Shown one piece after another: positions 43,061 through 52,782 of a stretch of 64,000 nt of DNA. A program made the position numbers and the translations under genes. Each line of letters begins with the position of its first letter. Positions within the stretch are counted from its first letter, which is position 1. The notes below the pieces were generated by a model. That model had not been told where the DNA came from, ran no database searches, and saw only the letters and a program-made list of their open reading frames with translations. This stretch comes from Tolypothrix brevis GSE-NOS-MK-07-07A (GTDB lineage Bacteria; Cyanobacteriota; Cyanobacteriia; Cyanobacteriales; Nostocaceae): NCBI GenBank assembly GCA_019358985.1, contig JAHHIJ010000037.1:1-64000 (forward strand), in the 5' to 3' direction.

Positions 43061-45586
43061 ATGACACCAAAAGAAACAGTAACATGGCTACAAGAACACA
43101 CAGCTTTAGGAATTCTCGAAGCTGAAGTGTTAAATGCGATCGCCCAACAAATCGAAGAACAAATCATCCCACCTCAAACCAACCTCGTTGTAGAAAACAC
43201 TTCCCCAGAAGCACTTTACATTCTGATCGAAGGTCAACTCGAAAGCGATAGCAGCAATCAATCCAACCCAACGTTAGCAATTGGCTTCCTTAAGGGTGCC
43301 GTGATTCACCTGCAAGAATTGCTGTTAGACCAGCCGACGCAACGCACCATCACCACCCTTACAGAATGCCATATTTTGGTTGTGCCTGCGGTTAAATTTC
43401 GCGCTAAGTTGCGTGAATACCCAGCAATTTTTCAAGCTGTTTCTCGTCAATTGGCGCAGGAATTGGCAGATTTAACATCAGCCTTTACCTACGAACAAGA
43501 ACGAGCGATCGCCTTACGTCCGTATTTAGTCACCAAAGCCCTACGGGGAATTGTTGGTACAAGTCGTTATGCGGTGCGTTTGCGCGAAGAAATTCGCCAA
43601 GCTGGGAGCGATCGCAAATCTGTCTTGATTTTCGGCGAACCAGGCTTAGAAAAAGACAATATAGCTACTTTAATTCACTTTAGTTCTAAACAGCGACGCG
43701 AACCGATTATCAAAATCAACTGTAGTATTCTGCAACACAGCGGTGCAGATTTGTTTGGGCGTAGTGGCGGCAAACCTGGACTCCTAGAATGGTTGGGTGA
43801 AGGTACTATCATCCTCAACAACATTCAAGAAACTCCGCCAGAGTTGCTGCCACAATTAGTTAATTTATTTAAAAACTCTACCTATAATCCCGTAAGTCGT
43901 TCCGAGGAACCACCTGCCGCACCCCGCACTTCTCGCGCCCGGATTTTGATTGTTTCCGAAAAAAATCAGCCGCAAATGGAACGCTGTATCGGTCATAACA
44001 TCAAAGTGCCACCGCTACGAGTGCGGAAAACTGATATCAAGGCTCAGGTAGATTATTACATCAGTCTTTATACTCAGGCTAGGGGTATTCATAAACAAAA
44101 ATTAACACCAGAAGCATTGCGCCGTTTGCAATCTTATGATTTTCCTGGTAACTTAAAAGAATTACAAAATTTAGTAGAAAGAGCGATCGTCCAAGCTGGG
44201 GAAGCGCGGGAGTTAACAGAAGAAATTTTTTGGTCAGTGGATACGAAGAAAAAGCGATTTCGGGTGAATTTGTTGAATGTTTATCCAGATTTGCGGAAAT
44301 TTCTCCGTAGTCCGTGGTGGACCGATCGCATTAATTATGGCTTTACTGCCACTGCTTTTGCGTTGATTGTCGCAGTGTTATTTATTGGACCGCAAACACG
44401 CGATCGCAATTTCGTTCTCAATATATTCTGGGCTTGGTGGTGGGCTTTTTTCCTATTTCTCTTTCCCTTTCTCGGTCGCGTGTGGTGTGCTGTTTGTCCC
44501 TTCATGATTTATGGGGAAATTACGCAAAAGCTCTCTTTATGGTTGTTTCCTCGACAACTCAAACGCTGGAATCGACAGCTAGCTGAAAAATGGGGCGGAT
44601 GGTTTCTTTTTGGACTATTTGTCCTAATTTTTCTGTGGGAAGAACTTTGGGATTTAGAAAATACAGCTTATCTTTCTGCTTGTTTGCTGCTGTTAATTAC
44701 CGCCGGGGCGATGATTTTCTCTGCCATTTTTGAACGGCGATTTTGGTGTCGATATCTTTGTCCCATCGGTGGAATGAATGGTTTATTTGCTAAACTTTCA
44801 ATGACCGAACTTCGAGCGCAACAAGGCATTTGTTCCGCAACTTGCACTACTTATCAGTGTTACAAAGGGGGACCGCAAAAAGGCGAAGGAATGAAAACTA
44901 ATGGATGCCCTTTATACTCGCACCCCGCACAATTAGAAGATAACAAAGACTGCGTACTGTGCATGACTTGTCTTAAAGCTTGTCCCCATCGTTCCGTTGA
45001 GTTTAATTTGCGTCCACCTGGTGTTGAATTGTGGACAACCCATGTAGTTCACACTTATGAAGTAGCACTGTTATTTTTACTATTGGGTGGAGTGTATCTG
45101 CATCGTTTACCGGAATTGCAATCTTGGTTAGGATTACATTTCGATTTAACGCAATTTTGGCAACATTTAGAATTATCGCTGCTAGCTTTAATTATCCCGG
45201 TGGCTGTTCCCTTTGCGGCATATGCTTTGATGAAGGTAATAAATTTTGGACGTAAGCCAAAAGCATTTATAGAACTTGCTTATGGCTATCTGCCATTAGT
45301 TTTGGGTGGTAACTTAGCTCACTATCTGCGTTTGAGCCTAGAAGAAGGCGGACGCATTCTCCCGGTAACTTTTGCCACTTTTGGTCTAAATGGTGAACAA
45401 TTGCCTGTATTCGTCGCTCATCCAGCGGTGGTTGACTTTTTGCAAGGTTTCACTCTGATTTTTTCAGTTTTGTTAACTATATTGTTAACCCAAAAAATTG
45501 CTCGTCAACCGATGCGTACACTTTTTTGGCAACACTTATCAGCTATTACACTAGGCGCTAGTATGTGGGCGATTATAGTGTCATAA
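43061..45586 (+). CDS. cNMP-binding / sigma54-type AAA+ / membrane 4Fe-4S fusion protein
   Basis: This 841-aa protein has three parts. Residues about 1-140 are a Crp-type cyclic-nucleotide-binding fold. Residues about 160-400 are a sigma54-activator-like AAA+ domain, but Walker A reads GEPGLEKD (192-199), Walker B has Asn253-Asn254 instead of Asp-Glu, and the GAFTGA loop is absent. Residues about 430-841 are a NapH/CcoG-type membrane redox module with helices and clusters in CAVCPF, CRYLCPIGG, CSATCTTYQC and CVLCMTCLKACPH. It may couple a signal to electron flow in the membrane. A 13-bp hairpin follows (45589-45621). Confidence 0.9.
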   Translation: MTPKETVTWLQEHTALGILEAEVLNAIAQQIEEQIIPPQTNLVVENTSPEALYILIEGQLESDSSNQSNPTLAIGFLKGAVIHLQELLLDQPTQRTITTLTECHILVVPAVKFRAKLREYPAIFQAVSRQLAQELADLTSAFTYEQERAIALRPYLVTKALRGIVGTSRYAVRLREEIRQAGSDRKSVLIFGEPGLEKDNIATLIHFSSKQRREPIIKINCSILQHSGADLFGRSGGKPGLLEWLGEGTIILNNIQETPPELLPQLVNLFKNSTYNPVSRSEEPPAAPRTSRARILIVSEKNQPQMERCIGHNIKVPPLRVRKTDIKAQVDYYISLYTQARGIHKQKLTPEALRRLQSYDFPGNLKELQNLVERAIVQAGEARELTEEIFWSVDTKKKRFRVNLLNVYPDLRKFLRSPWWTDRINYGFTATAFALIVAVLFIGPQTRDRNFVLNIFWAWWWAFFLFLFPFLGRVWCAVCPFMIYGEITQKLSLWLFPRQLKRWNRQLAEKWGGWFLFGLFVLIFLWEELWDLENTAYLSACLLLLITAGAMIFSAIFERRFWCRYLCPIGGMNGLFAKLSMTELRAQQGICSATCTTYQCYKGGPQKGEGMKTNGCPLYSHPAQLEDNKDCVLCMTCLKACPHRSVEFNLRPPGVELWTTHVVHTYEVALLFLLLGGVYLHRLPELQSWLGLHFDLTQFWQHLELSLLALIIPVAVPFAAYALMKVINFGRKPKAFIELAYGYLPLVLGGNLAHYLRLSLEEGGRILPVTFATFGLNGEQLPVFVAHPAVVDFLQGFTLIFSVLLTILLTQKIARQPMRTLFWQHLSAITLGASMWAIIVS

Positions 45587-45588
45587 TT

Positions 45589-45621
45589 AGATCCCCGACT
45601 TATTTAAGAAGTCGGGGATCT
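45589..45621. terminator. Strong inverted repeat after the fusion gene
   Basis: AGATCCCCGACTT pairs perfectly with AAGTCGGGGATCT around a seven-base loop, three bases after the stop. The same palindrome type is a frequent cyanobacterial interspersed repeat, so it may be both a repeat and a terminator. Confidence 0.75.
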
Positions 45622-45687
45622 GGACACTGCATACTCACATTAAAAAAAGCTGATAAAGTTGATTTCTGGTTTAAAAAATAACTCATA

Positions 45688-48243
45688 ATGTTGCAATCAA
45701 GTAGTAAATATTTAATAGAAAATCATTATCATCTGTTGCAATTTAACAGCTTGGCAGAATCCCTTCCCAGAGACTTGCTTAATGAAGTAGACCTTCTAAG
45801 AATTATCGCCAGAGCGAAACAAAAGCAAAAAAATAAAGAAACACTCGGTCAATTTTTGACTCCAGCGAGCGTAGCAGAATTAATGGCTGGGATGTTTCAA
45901 AAGCTTGATTCTCCTCAAATATCTCTGCTTGATGCTGGAGCCGGCTCTGGTTCATTACTTGCAGCATTTGTAGTTAACCTTTGTCATCAGCAACAACACC
46001 CAACCAATTTAGACATTGTTGCCTATGAAATAGATCCATTTCTAATTAAATATTTGCGTCAGACATTAAAATTATGTGCAAGCGAATGTCAGATAGCTGG
46101 TATCTCCTTTAATTATGAAATCCGTGAAAGAGACTTTATTGAGGATGCCGTCAGAATTGTTAACGACAATTCAATATTTACTCACGCTATTCTCAATCCT
46201 CCGTATTTGAAAATCAAAGCTAATTCTAAGGTTCGTACATTGTTACGTTCTTTAGGATTAGAAACCAGCAATCTCTATACGGGTTTTATCGCTGCTACAG
46301 CACATCTCCTCAAGTCAGGAGGAGAACTTGTAGCCATCTCACCGCGTAGTTTCTGTAATGGACTGTATTTTAGAGACTTCCGCAAAATGTTTTTAGAGAT
46401 GATGTCTTTACGCCAGATACATCTTTTTGAATCCCGACAAAAAGCATTTAGCGATGATGATGTTTTGCAGGAAACAGTCATCATTCATGCTACAAAACAA
46501 AAGCAAAAATTTGATCATCTACTCATCAGCACAAGCTCAAGTGCTGATGACGATTTTGTTATGTCAAACTATTTATCTTATACAGAGATAGTTCATCCTA
46601 ACGACTCAGAACAATTTATTCATATTATTCCAGATAATTTTAGTCAGCAGGTCGTTCAAAAAATGGCGAATTTTACCTGCACTTTGAAAGACCTCGAATT
46701 GACAGTATCAACTGGACGTGTGGTAGATTTTCGGGCAAAAGAATATCTGCGTTTAACTCCAAAGGAAAACACTGTTCCTTTAATTTATCCTGTGAATTTA
46801 TCTCAAGGATATGTTGAGTATCCAAAGACAACTAGAAAACATCAAGCTTTGGTGCATGTACAAGAAACAGCTTCACTTTTAGTACCCAATGAACATTATG
46901 TTTTAAGCAAACGCTTCACCTCAAAAGAAGAAAAAAAAAGAGTAGTTGCCGTTGTATACGATGCTGAAAGAATTAACTCTTCCTGGGTTGCTTTTGAAAA
47001 TCACTTAAATTACTTTCACGCATCTGGACGGGGACTTGATCTTACCCTAGCACGCGGTCTTGCTGCTTATCTTAACTCCAGCCTCGTAGACGCTTTTTTT
47101 CGACTATTTAATGGGCATACTCAAGTTAATGCAACTGATTTACGAAATTTAAAATATCCGACAATGCAGCAGCTGATGTCGGTGGGTGTACGAATTCGAG
47201 ATAAGTTCCCCTCACAAAAACAAATTGATGAATTTTGGGAAGAATTTTTGAGTATGACAAATCAGTCTGAAAATAATTTATTCACAATTAAATACCGTAT
47301 TGATGAAGCACTGCAAATACTAGTTGAACTTGGACTTCCACGGGCACAGCTTAATGAACGTTCAGCATTAACCCTTCTTGCACTACTTGATTTAAAGCCA
47401 ACCGATTCTTGGAAATCTGCGGTATCTCCTTTAATGGGAATCACGCCAATGATGCAATTTATGGCACAGCATTATAGCAAAACATATAAACCAAATACGC
47501 GGGAAACTGTTCGCCGCCAAACAGTTCATCAATTCCTAGACGCTGCTTTAATAGTTGTAAATCCAGATAATCCGCGTCGTGCCATTAACAGTCCGAAAAC
47601 CGTATATCAGATTGAAGAAAGTGTACTTGAATTATTACGTACTTATCAAACCCCCGAATGGGAAAAGAGTGTTCGTACCTACCTTGCCTCAGTTGAAACC
47701 CTGAAAAAGCGATATGCTCAAGAGCGTGAATTATCGCGTATTCCCGTAATGATTGAGGGGGAATTGAAGACTCTTTCGCCTGGTGGTCAAAATGTTCTGA
47801 TTCAAAAGATTATTAGTGAATTTGCGCCACGTTTTACACCAGGAGGAAAACTAATTTATGTTGGCGATACAGATGAAAAATTCGCGCATTTCAACGAAGC
47901 GGCATTATTAGATTTAGGTGTTACTGTCGATTCTCACGGTAAAATGCCTGATGTAATTATCCATTATTTAAAAAATAACTGGTTAGTTTTAATTGAAGCT
48001 GTAACTTCTCACGGTCCAATTAACCCTAAGCGAAAGAAAGAACTTGAAACTATCTTTGCTAATACAAAAATTCCTCTTGTAATGGTGACGACTTTTCTTA
48101 GCCGTAAAGCTATTGTGGAGTATTTGGCTGAAATTGCTTGGGAAACAGATGTCTGGGTTGCAGAAGATGCTACTCATCTGATTCACTTCAATGGAGAATA
48201 TTTACTACAGTCTTACAAAGTAGATAAATCTGACAGAAAATAA
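45688..48243 (+). CDS. Fused N6-adenine methyltransferase and BsuBI/PstI-type endonuclease
   Basis: This 851-aa single-chain restriction-modification protein has an N-terminal methyltransferase with the SAM motif DAGAGSGSL (82-90) and catalytic NPPY (170-173), as in the gamma-class Eco57I/M.BsuBI group. The C-terminal 160 residues match the BsuBI/PstI endonuclease family: GGKLIYVGDTDEKFAHFNE, KMPDVI (Asp755) and LIEAVTSHGP (Glu770) form the nuclease core. Known members of this family recognise CTGCAG, so a similar site is possible. In BsuBI and PstI the two activities are separate genes. It is isolated here. Confidence 0.9.
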   Translation: MLQSSSKYLIENHYHLLQFNSLAESLPRDLLNEVDLLRIIARAKQKQKNKETLGQFLTPASVAELMAGMFQKLDSPQISLLDAGAGSGSLLAAFVVNLCHQQQHPTNLDIVAYEIDPFLIKYLRQTLKLCASECQIAGISFNYEIRERDFIEDAVRIVNDNSIFTHAILNPPYLKIKANSKVRTLLRSLGLETSNLYTGFIAATAHLLKSGGELVAISPRSFCNGLYFRDFRKMFLEMMSLRQIHLFESRQKAFSDDDVLQETVIIHATKQKQKFDHLLISTSSSADDDFVMSNYLSYTEIVHPNDSEQFIHIIPDNFSQQVVQKMANFTCTLKDLELTVSTGRVVDFRAKEYLRLTPKENTVPLIYPVNLSQGYVEYPKTTRKHQALVHVQETASLLVPNEHYVLSKRFTSKEEKKRVVAVVYDAERINSSWVAFENHLNYFHASGRGLDLTLARGLAAYLNSSLVDAFFRLFNGHTQVNATDLRNLKYPTMQQLMSVGVRIRDKFPSQKQIDEFWEEFLSMTNQSENNLFTIKYRIDEALQILVELGLPRAQLNERSALTLLALLDLKPTDSWKSAVSPLMGITPMMQFMAQHYSKTYKPNTRETVRRQTVHQFLDAALIVVNPDNPRRAINSPKTVYQIEESVLELLRTYQTPEWEKSVRTYLASVETLKKRYAQERELSRIPVMIEGELKTLSPGGQNVLIQKIISEFAPRFTPGGKLIYVGDTDEKFAHFNEAALLDLGVTVDSHGKMPDVIIHYLKNNWLVLIEAVTSHGPINPKRKKELETIFANTKIPLVMVTTFLSRKAIVEYLAEIAWETDVWVAEDATHLIHFNGEYLLQSYKVDKSDRK

Positions 48244-48264
48244 ACACAAATCACATTTAGCAGT

Positions 48265-48490
48265 ATGGCAAATTTTCTACAACCCCCAAGATTACGCATT
48301 GGTGAGGACACCAAAGAAGAACGTCGCGCTACTTAGCTGGAACTTTTTTATGATTTGGTATTTGTAGTTGCAGTTTTTCAACTGGCACACAATCTCCATA
48401 ATTATGTCACTTTATCTGATTTTTTTTGGCTTTGTTGTTTTGTTTCTAACAGTTTGGTGGTCATGGATTGGCAGTAGATTGTACGCTACG
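48265..48490 (+). pseudogene. ltrA-family (low-temperature requirement A) pseudogene
   Basis: The frame reads MANFLQPPRLRIGEDTKEER then RAT, an in-frame TAG (48334-48336) where the family has Trp, then LELFYDLVFVVAVFQLAHNL and a VWWSWIGSRLYA-like end. This is the first membrane region of LtrA-type proteins. The remaining about 300 residues are absent and similarity stops near 48490. A nonsense mutation plus truncation makes it dead. Confidence 0.75.
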
Positions 48491-49318
48491 TGTCCCAACC
48501 TTGTCAGTCTCTACAATTAAATGTAACTTGATAAACTGCATCAGTATCAGCGAATCTAATTATTATCTTTATATTCTTGATTAATTCTTCACGAAATATT
48601 AATATCTTAAATATAAGATTTATGTAATTATATGGGCAGAGAATAAAAATATAATAATTTAAAGAGACGGTAACAATGTAATTTCTGTTTACGCGTACAA
48701 ATTTGATTATTCTACAGTATTGTCCATCTTCCCTTCAAAACTCACTGGCTAGCCCGCTTTCAGTGTCTTTATTTAATTTAGAGTTTCTATCACTACCTGT
48801 AGAATACTAATTTCTCACTTTTCTAAGTGACTTTTTCTTATAGCTTTTCCCGTTTGGATACAACACTTAGTAACGGATTGAGATTTTTCAACCCTACAAA
48901 GAAAGAATTTATATCCAATAAATTTTTAATTGCTATATTTAATAGCTCACTATGATATCTGGTATTTTTCATAAACGAGTCAAGGTAATTTTAATGTTGT
49001 TATAAAAGTTTGTTGAAAACCATATGAAAATAGCATTTGGCTGTTAAAACTATCCAAATGCTCATTTTTGTATTCAACATGAATCGATAGACTGAGAAAA
49101 CCTAGAAATCTCTTTTATAACCCTGTATTTACGCAGGGTCAGTTTATTTTTTAAACTGAAAGCAACATAAAAGTGCATTTTTTTCAACGTTCAACATAAT
49201 TACTCAATAGAAAGCATTTGGAATCACAAGTGCTTTTTCTGTTCTTGTTATTGCATTAGATGCAATTAATAAATTATCACATTCTCAAAGTCGCTCTACC
49301 AAAGTTAGGATAAAATTA
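48491..49318. other. Long AT-rich intergenic region with two hairpins
   Basis: These 830 bases contain no credible ORF. Two adjacent stem-loops lie at about 49121-49158 (ACCCTG/CAGGGT and CAGTTTA/TAAACTG). They may mark the end of a lost gene or a regulatory leader for the glycosyltransferase gene. Confidence 0.5.
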
Positions 49319-50299
49319 ATGTCTGCTAATAACTTACAATCTTTCAACAAAAATATCAAAGTCAGCATATCTTTAGTCACATTTAATCATGAAAAATATA
49401 TCGAGCAAGCAATAGAAAGTATATTGATGCAAAAAGTCAACTTCAACTATGAAATAATACTTGGTGAGGATTTTTCTAGCGATACAACGCGAGATATTGT
49501 TATTGATTATAGTACAAAATATTCTGATAAAATTCGCTTAATATTGCCAGAACAAAATCTGGGTTGCAGTGGTCAAAAGATTTTTGTACAAACACTTCAA
49601 GCTTGCCAAGGTGAGTATATTGCCCTTTTGGATGGTGATGATTACTGGACTGATCCTGAGAAATTGCAAAAACAGGTAGATTTTCTAGATAGCCATCCCG
49701 AATGTGCAATATGTTTTCATGATGTTACTACTTTTTTTGAGGATAGAAGTCAAAAACCTCGTAAATATAATGACTTTGAACCAAAGAAAATTTCCACCAT
49801 CGAAAACCTTTTGAAATGTAACTTTATTCCTACCTGTTCAACAATGTACAGAAGAGGTTTATTTGATGAATTTCCCGATTGGTATGATTCAGTAATTTGT
49901 GGGGATTGGGTACTTCATATATTAAATTCACAGCAGGGAAAAATTGGATACATTAACACAGATATGGCTGCTTATAGAGTTCATAGTCATGGTGTATTTA
50001 GTGGTATGAGCAAAATCAAACAGTTGCACGAAGTAATTAGCTGTTATGAATACTTAAATAAATATCTGGAATTTAAATATAACAAAATTATTAAATTTGA
50101 AAAAGCTTATAAATATCAAGGTTTAGCATTAGCTTATAAAGATAACGGCGATTTAGATAATGCTAAAAAATATGCAATCAAATGCCGGGAACTTTTATTG
50201 TCAGAACCTTTTCTAGGAATAATAGCAATTATCAAATTGTTGAAAAGGACATATATCAGCAAAATGACTGCTTACAAGTTACACCTTAACAAGACATAA
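49319..50299 (+). CDS. Family 2 glycosyltransferase
   Basis: This 326-aa GT-A glycosyltransferase has the opening VSISLVTFNHEKYIEQAIES, EIILGEDFSSDTT and the metal motif LDGDDYWTDPEKL. The C-terminal part has a short helix-rich tail with a TPR-like segment (YKYQGLALAYKDNGDLDNA). It transfers a sugar to an unknown acceptor, probably for surface polysaccharide. It is followed by a FemAB-like gene 17 bases later, so the two likely belong to one transcript. Confidence 0.88.
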   Translation: MSANNLQSFNKNIKVSISLVTFNHEKYIEQAIESILMQKVNFNYEIILGEDFSSDTTRDIVIDYSTKYSDKIRLILPEQNLGCSGQKIFVQTLQACQGEYIALLDGDDYWTDPEKLQKQVDFLDSHPECAICFHDVTTFFEDRSQKPRKYNDFEPKKISTIENLLKCNFIPTCSTMYRRGLFDEFPDWYDSVICGDWVLHILNSQQGKIGYINTDMAAYRVHSHGVFSGMSKIKQLHEVISCYEYLNKYLEFKYNKIIKFEKAYKYQGLALAYKDNGDLDNAKKYAIKCRELLLSEPFLGIIAIIKLLKRTYISKMTAYKLHLNKT

Positions 50300-50316
50300 A
50301 GTAATATTTTTCATTT

Positions 50317-51387
50317 ATGGATCTGGAAGTAATTAATTGGCAAAATCCATTATGGATGCAAACGCTACAAAAACTGCGCCATGATGTTTATCATTTGCCT
50401 GAATATCTATATTTAGAAGCCAAAAAAACCAAAACTATTCCTGAAGCTCTTTTGATAGTTGATGGTGATAAAATATTCTTTGTGCCTTATTTATTACGCC
50501 GATGTGATGACATAAGTCAAGAATCAAAAACAAAAGATATTTTTGATGTGCTGTCACCTTACGGTTATTCTGGCATTTTGTTAAGTGAAGCAGCGGCTAA
50601 TTCCCCAATATTTGCTAATTTCGCTATCAATCAATTAAAGTATCTGTTAAAAGAAAAAGGCGTAGGCTCCGCTTTTTTTCGATTGCATCCTATACTTAGT
50701 CATAACTTTCATACACTTTTCAATCCTGGTACTTTCACAGAAATTGGTACAACAGTATCTGTAGATTTAAAACTTTCTGATTCTCAAATATGGGCACACA
50801 CTCGAAGGGGACATCAAAGTACAATTAATAAGTGTAAGCGACTTGGTTTTACCGCCAGAATGGTAGGTTGTGGGCAATATATAAATGAATTTACGGAAAT
50901 TTATGACGAAACAATGAATCGTGTCCAAGCGCACAAATCGTATTATTTTAATCATGAATACTTTGCAGACTTGTTAAAAGTAGGTAAAAATTTACATTTA
51001 TGTATTGTGGAATTAGAAGATGAAATATCTGCCGCTTGTTTATTTTTTGAACATTGTGGAATAGTTCAAGCACATTTGGGGGGAACGAAAACCAAGTTTT
51101 TACATCAATCTCCTTTTAATTTATTACTAGATTACGCTAGGTACTGGGCTAAAGAACGTGGGAATGAATTTTTGCATTTAGGAAGTGGTGTAGGAGGAGT
51201 TAAAGATAGTCTTTATAATTTTAAAGCGGGCTTTTCTCGACAAAGGCACAGCTGGCTAAAATTGGGAATCATTACAGACGAAGAGAAATATAACTATTTA
51301 GTTGAATTGCGGGCAAAGTCTTTGAGAATTGAAGTTGAGAAGCTACTGCAAACCAGTTTTTTTCCTGCTTATCGTGTTCCTTATTAA
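50317..51387 (+). CDS. FemAB-like GNAT-family protein
   Basis: This 356-aa protein has the two-lobed acyltransferase fold of the FemAB/BioF2-like group (PF13480 type). Family-like stretches include QIWAHTRRGHQSTINKCKRL (basic loop), ACLFFEHCGIVQAHLGGTK and FLHLGSGVGGVKDSLYNFKA near the C terminus. Such proteins transfer amino acids or acyl groups in envelope and polysaccharide pathways. Its pairing with a GT2 gene suggests a role in glycan decoration. Substrate is unknown. Confidence 0.75.
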   Translation: MDLEVINWQNPLWMQTLQKLRHDVYHLPEYLYLEAKKTKTIPEALLIVDGDKIFFVPYLLRRCDDISQESKTKDIFDVLSPYGYSGILLSEAAANSPIFANFAINQLKYLLKEKGVGSAFFRLHPILSHNFHTLFNPGTFTEIGTTVSVDLKLSDSQIWAHTRRGHQSTINKCKRLGFTARMVGCGQYINEFTEIYDETMNRVQAHKSYYFNHEYFADLLKVGKNLHLCIVELEDEISAACLFFEHCGIVQAHLGGTKTKFLHQSPFNLLLDYARYWAKERGNEFLHLGSGVGGVKDSLYNFKAGFSRQRHSWLKLGIITDEEKYNYLVELRAKSLRIEVEKLLQTSFFPAYRVPY

Positions 51388-51497
51388 GGTAAAATAACTG
51401 AGTGTCAAATTTATATTATATATACATTGCTATATTTGATAATCTAAATTAGCGTTGGGAGTGTGTCACAGAAACGATTCTGAAGTTACATTTAAAT

Positions 51498-52667
51498 ATG
51501 CGATCGCTTGCTGAAATTAACGATAAAATTAGCCGCAAATGTGCTGTAGTCTTAACTGTTGAAGAACTCAAAGCACGAGTTGCAGAAGTTGGCATCACTC
51601 AAGTTGCCAAAGAAACTGATGTCATTACCACCGGCACATTTGAGCCGATGGAATCATCAGGTGCGATTATTAACTTAGGTCACACCGACCCACCAATTAA
51701 AATTCGCCGCTGTTGGTTAGATGGTGTCCCCGCATATTCCGGTTTTGGTGCAGTGGATTTATACATAGGTGCAAGTTGTACTGTGGAAGCGATGGACGGG
51801 GAAGAAGTTAGGGAACGCGGTGGTGGACATGTAATTGAAGATTTAATTGCCGGTAAACCCGTACATGTACGCGCACAAGGACAGGTAACAGATTGTTACC
51901 CCCGTGCCACCTTTGAAACCACAATTACCCGTGAAACGATAAATCAGTTTTATTTATTTAATCCGCGCAATCTTTATCAAAATTTTATCGTGGGGGTGAA
52001 TGGAGGCGATCGCCCACTTTTCACTTATCTCGGTCCACTACAACCGCGTTTGGGGAATGCAGTTTACTCTAACCCAGGTGCCATTTCCCCTTTACTTAAC
52101 GACCCCGAACTACAACTTATCGGCATTGGTACGCGAATTTTCTTAGGCGGCGGTGTCGGCTATGTCTCATGGGAAGGCACTCAGCACTTTCCCTTACAAA
52201 AGCGATTGCCTAATCATACACCCATCGGTCCTGCCGCCACTTTAGCCTTAATTGGTGATGCCAAACAAATGGATGCACGTTGGGTACGGGGTTGTTACTT
52301 CAAAAGTTACGGACCTTCCCTAATGTTGGGCGTAGGTGTACCACTTCCGGTATTAAACGAACAAGTCGTAGAACGTGCTAGCGTGACTGACAAAGACTTA
52401 GTAGCGCCGATAGTAGACTTTTCTATCCCTCGGCGCGTCCGTCCTACCTTTGGGTTAGTGAGTTACGCCCAACTTAAATCTGGGCGAGTCACTATTGAGG
52501 GTAAAACAGTGCGTGTTGCTCCCCTAGCGAGTATGTTTCTTTCTTTGCAAGTAGCTGAAGAATTGAAACAGTGGATTTTAGCTGGGACATTTACCCTGAC
52601 AGAAGCAGTTTCTCCAATTCCGATGGAGCGATCGTTTCTGCCCCAAGATCGCTGGACGGAGTTTTGA
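51498..52667 (+). CDS. DUF39 / homocysteine biosynthesis-type protein
   Basis: The 389-aa product matches the DUF39 (HcyBio) family along its full length: TGTFEPMESSGAIINLGHTD, YIGASCTVEAMDGEE, HVIEDLIAGKPV, and the Cys-containing RRCWLDGVPAYSGFGAVD. In methanogens a related protein forms homocysteine from aspartate semialdehyde; the cyanobacterial form usually lacks the C-terminal CBS/ferredoxin parts, as here. The role in this organism is inferred. It stands alone. Confidence 0.85.
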   Translation: MRSLAEINDKISRKCAVVLTVEELKARVAEVGITQVAKETDVITTGTFEPMESSGAIINLGHTDPPIKIRRCWLDGVPAYSGFGAVDLYIGASCTVEAMDGEEVRERGGGHVIEDLIAGKPVHVRAQGQVTDCYPRATFETTITRETINQFYLFNPRNLYQNFIVGVNGGDRPLFTYLGPLQPRLGNAVYSNPGAISPLLNDPELQLIGIGTRIFLGGGVGYVSWEGTQHFPLQKRLPNHTPIGPAATLALIGDAKQMDARWVRGCYFKSYGPSLMLGVGVPLPVLNEQVVERASVTDKDLVAPIVDFSIPRRVRPTFGLVSYAQLKSGRVTIEGKTVRVAPLASMFLSLQVAEELKQWILAGTFTLTEAVSPIPMERSFLPQDRWTEF

Positions 52668-52671
52668 TTTA

Positions 52672-52782
52672 TGGGAGGGGGAGATGGGGGGAGGGGGAGA
52701 GGGGGGGAAAGAAGAATTATTCTCCTTGTCACCTTGTCTCCCTTGTCTCCCTTGTCCCCCACTCTCCCCCTCCCCCACTCCA
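52672..52782. repeat. G-run/C-run low-complexity block
   Basis: The block has G-rich runs (GGGAGGGGGAGATGG type) and then CTTGTCTCC/CTTGTCCCC units between two convergent genes. It can form an extended hairpin of purine against pyrimidine runs. It resembles 28718-28815. Confidence 0.8.

Noticed and set aside
43061-45586. True sigma54-dependent transcription activator
   Set aside because: Walker A and B residues are altered, the GAFTGA loop and a DNA-binding HTH are absent, and the C-terminal half is a membrane redox module.
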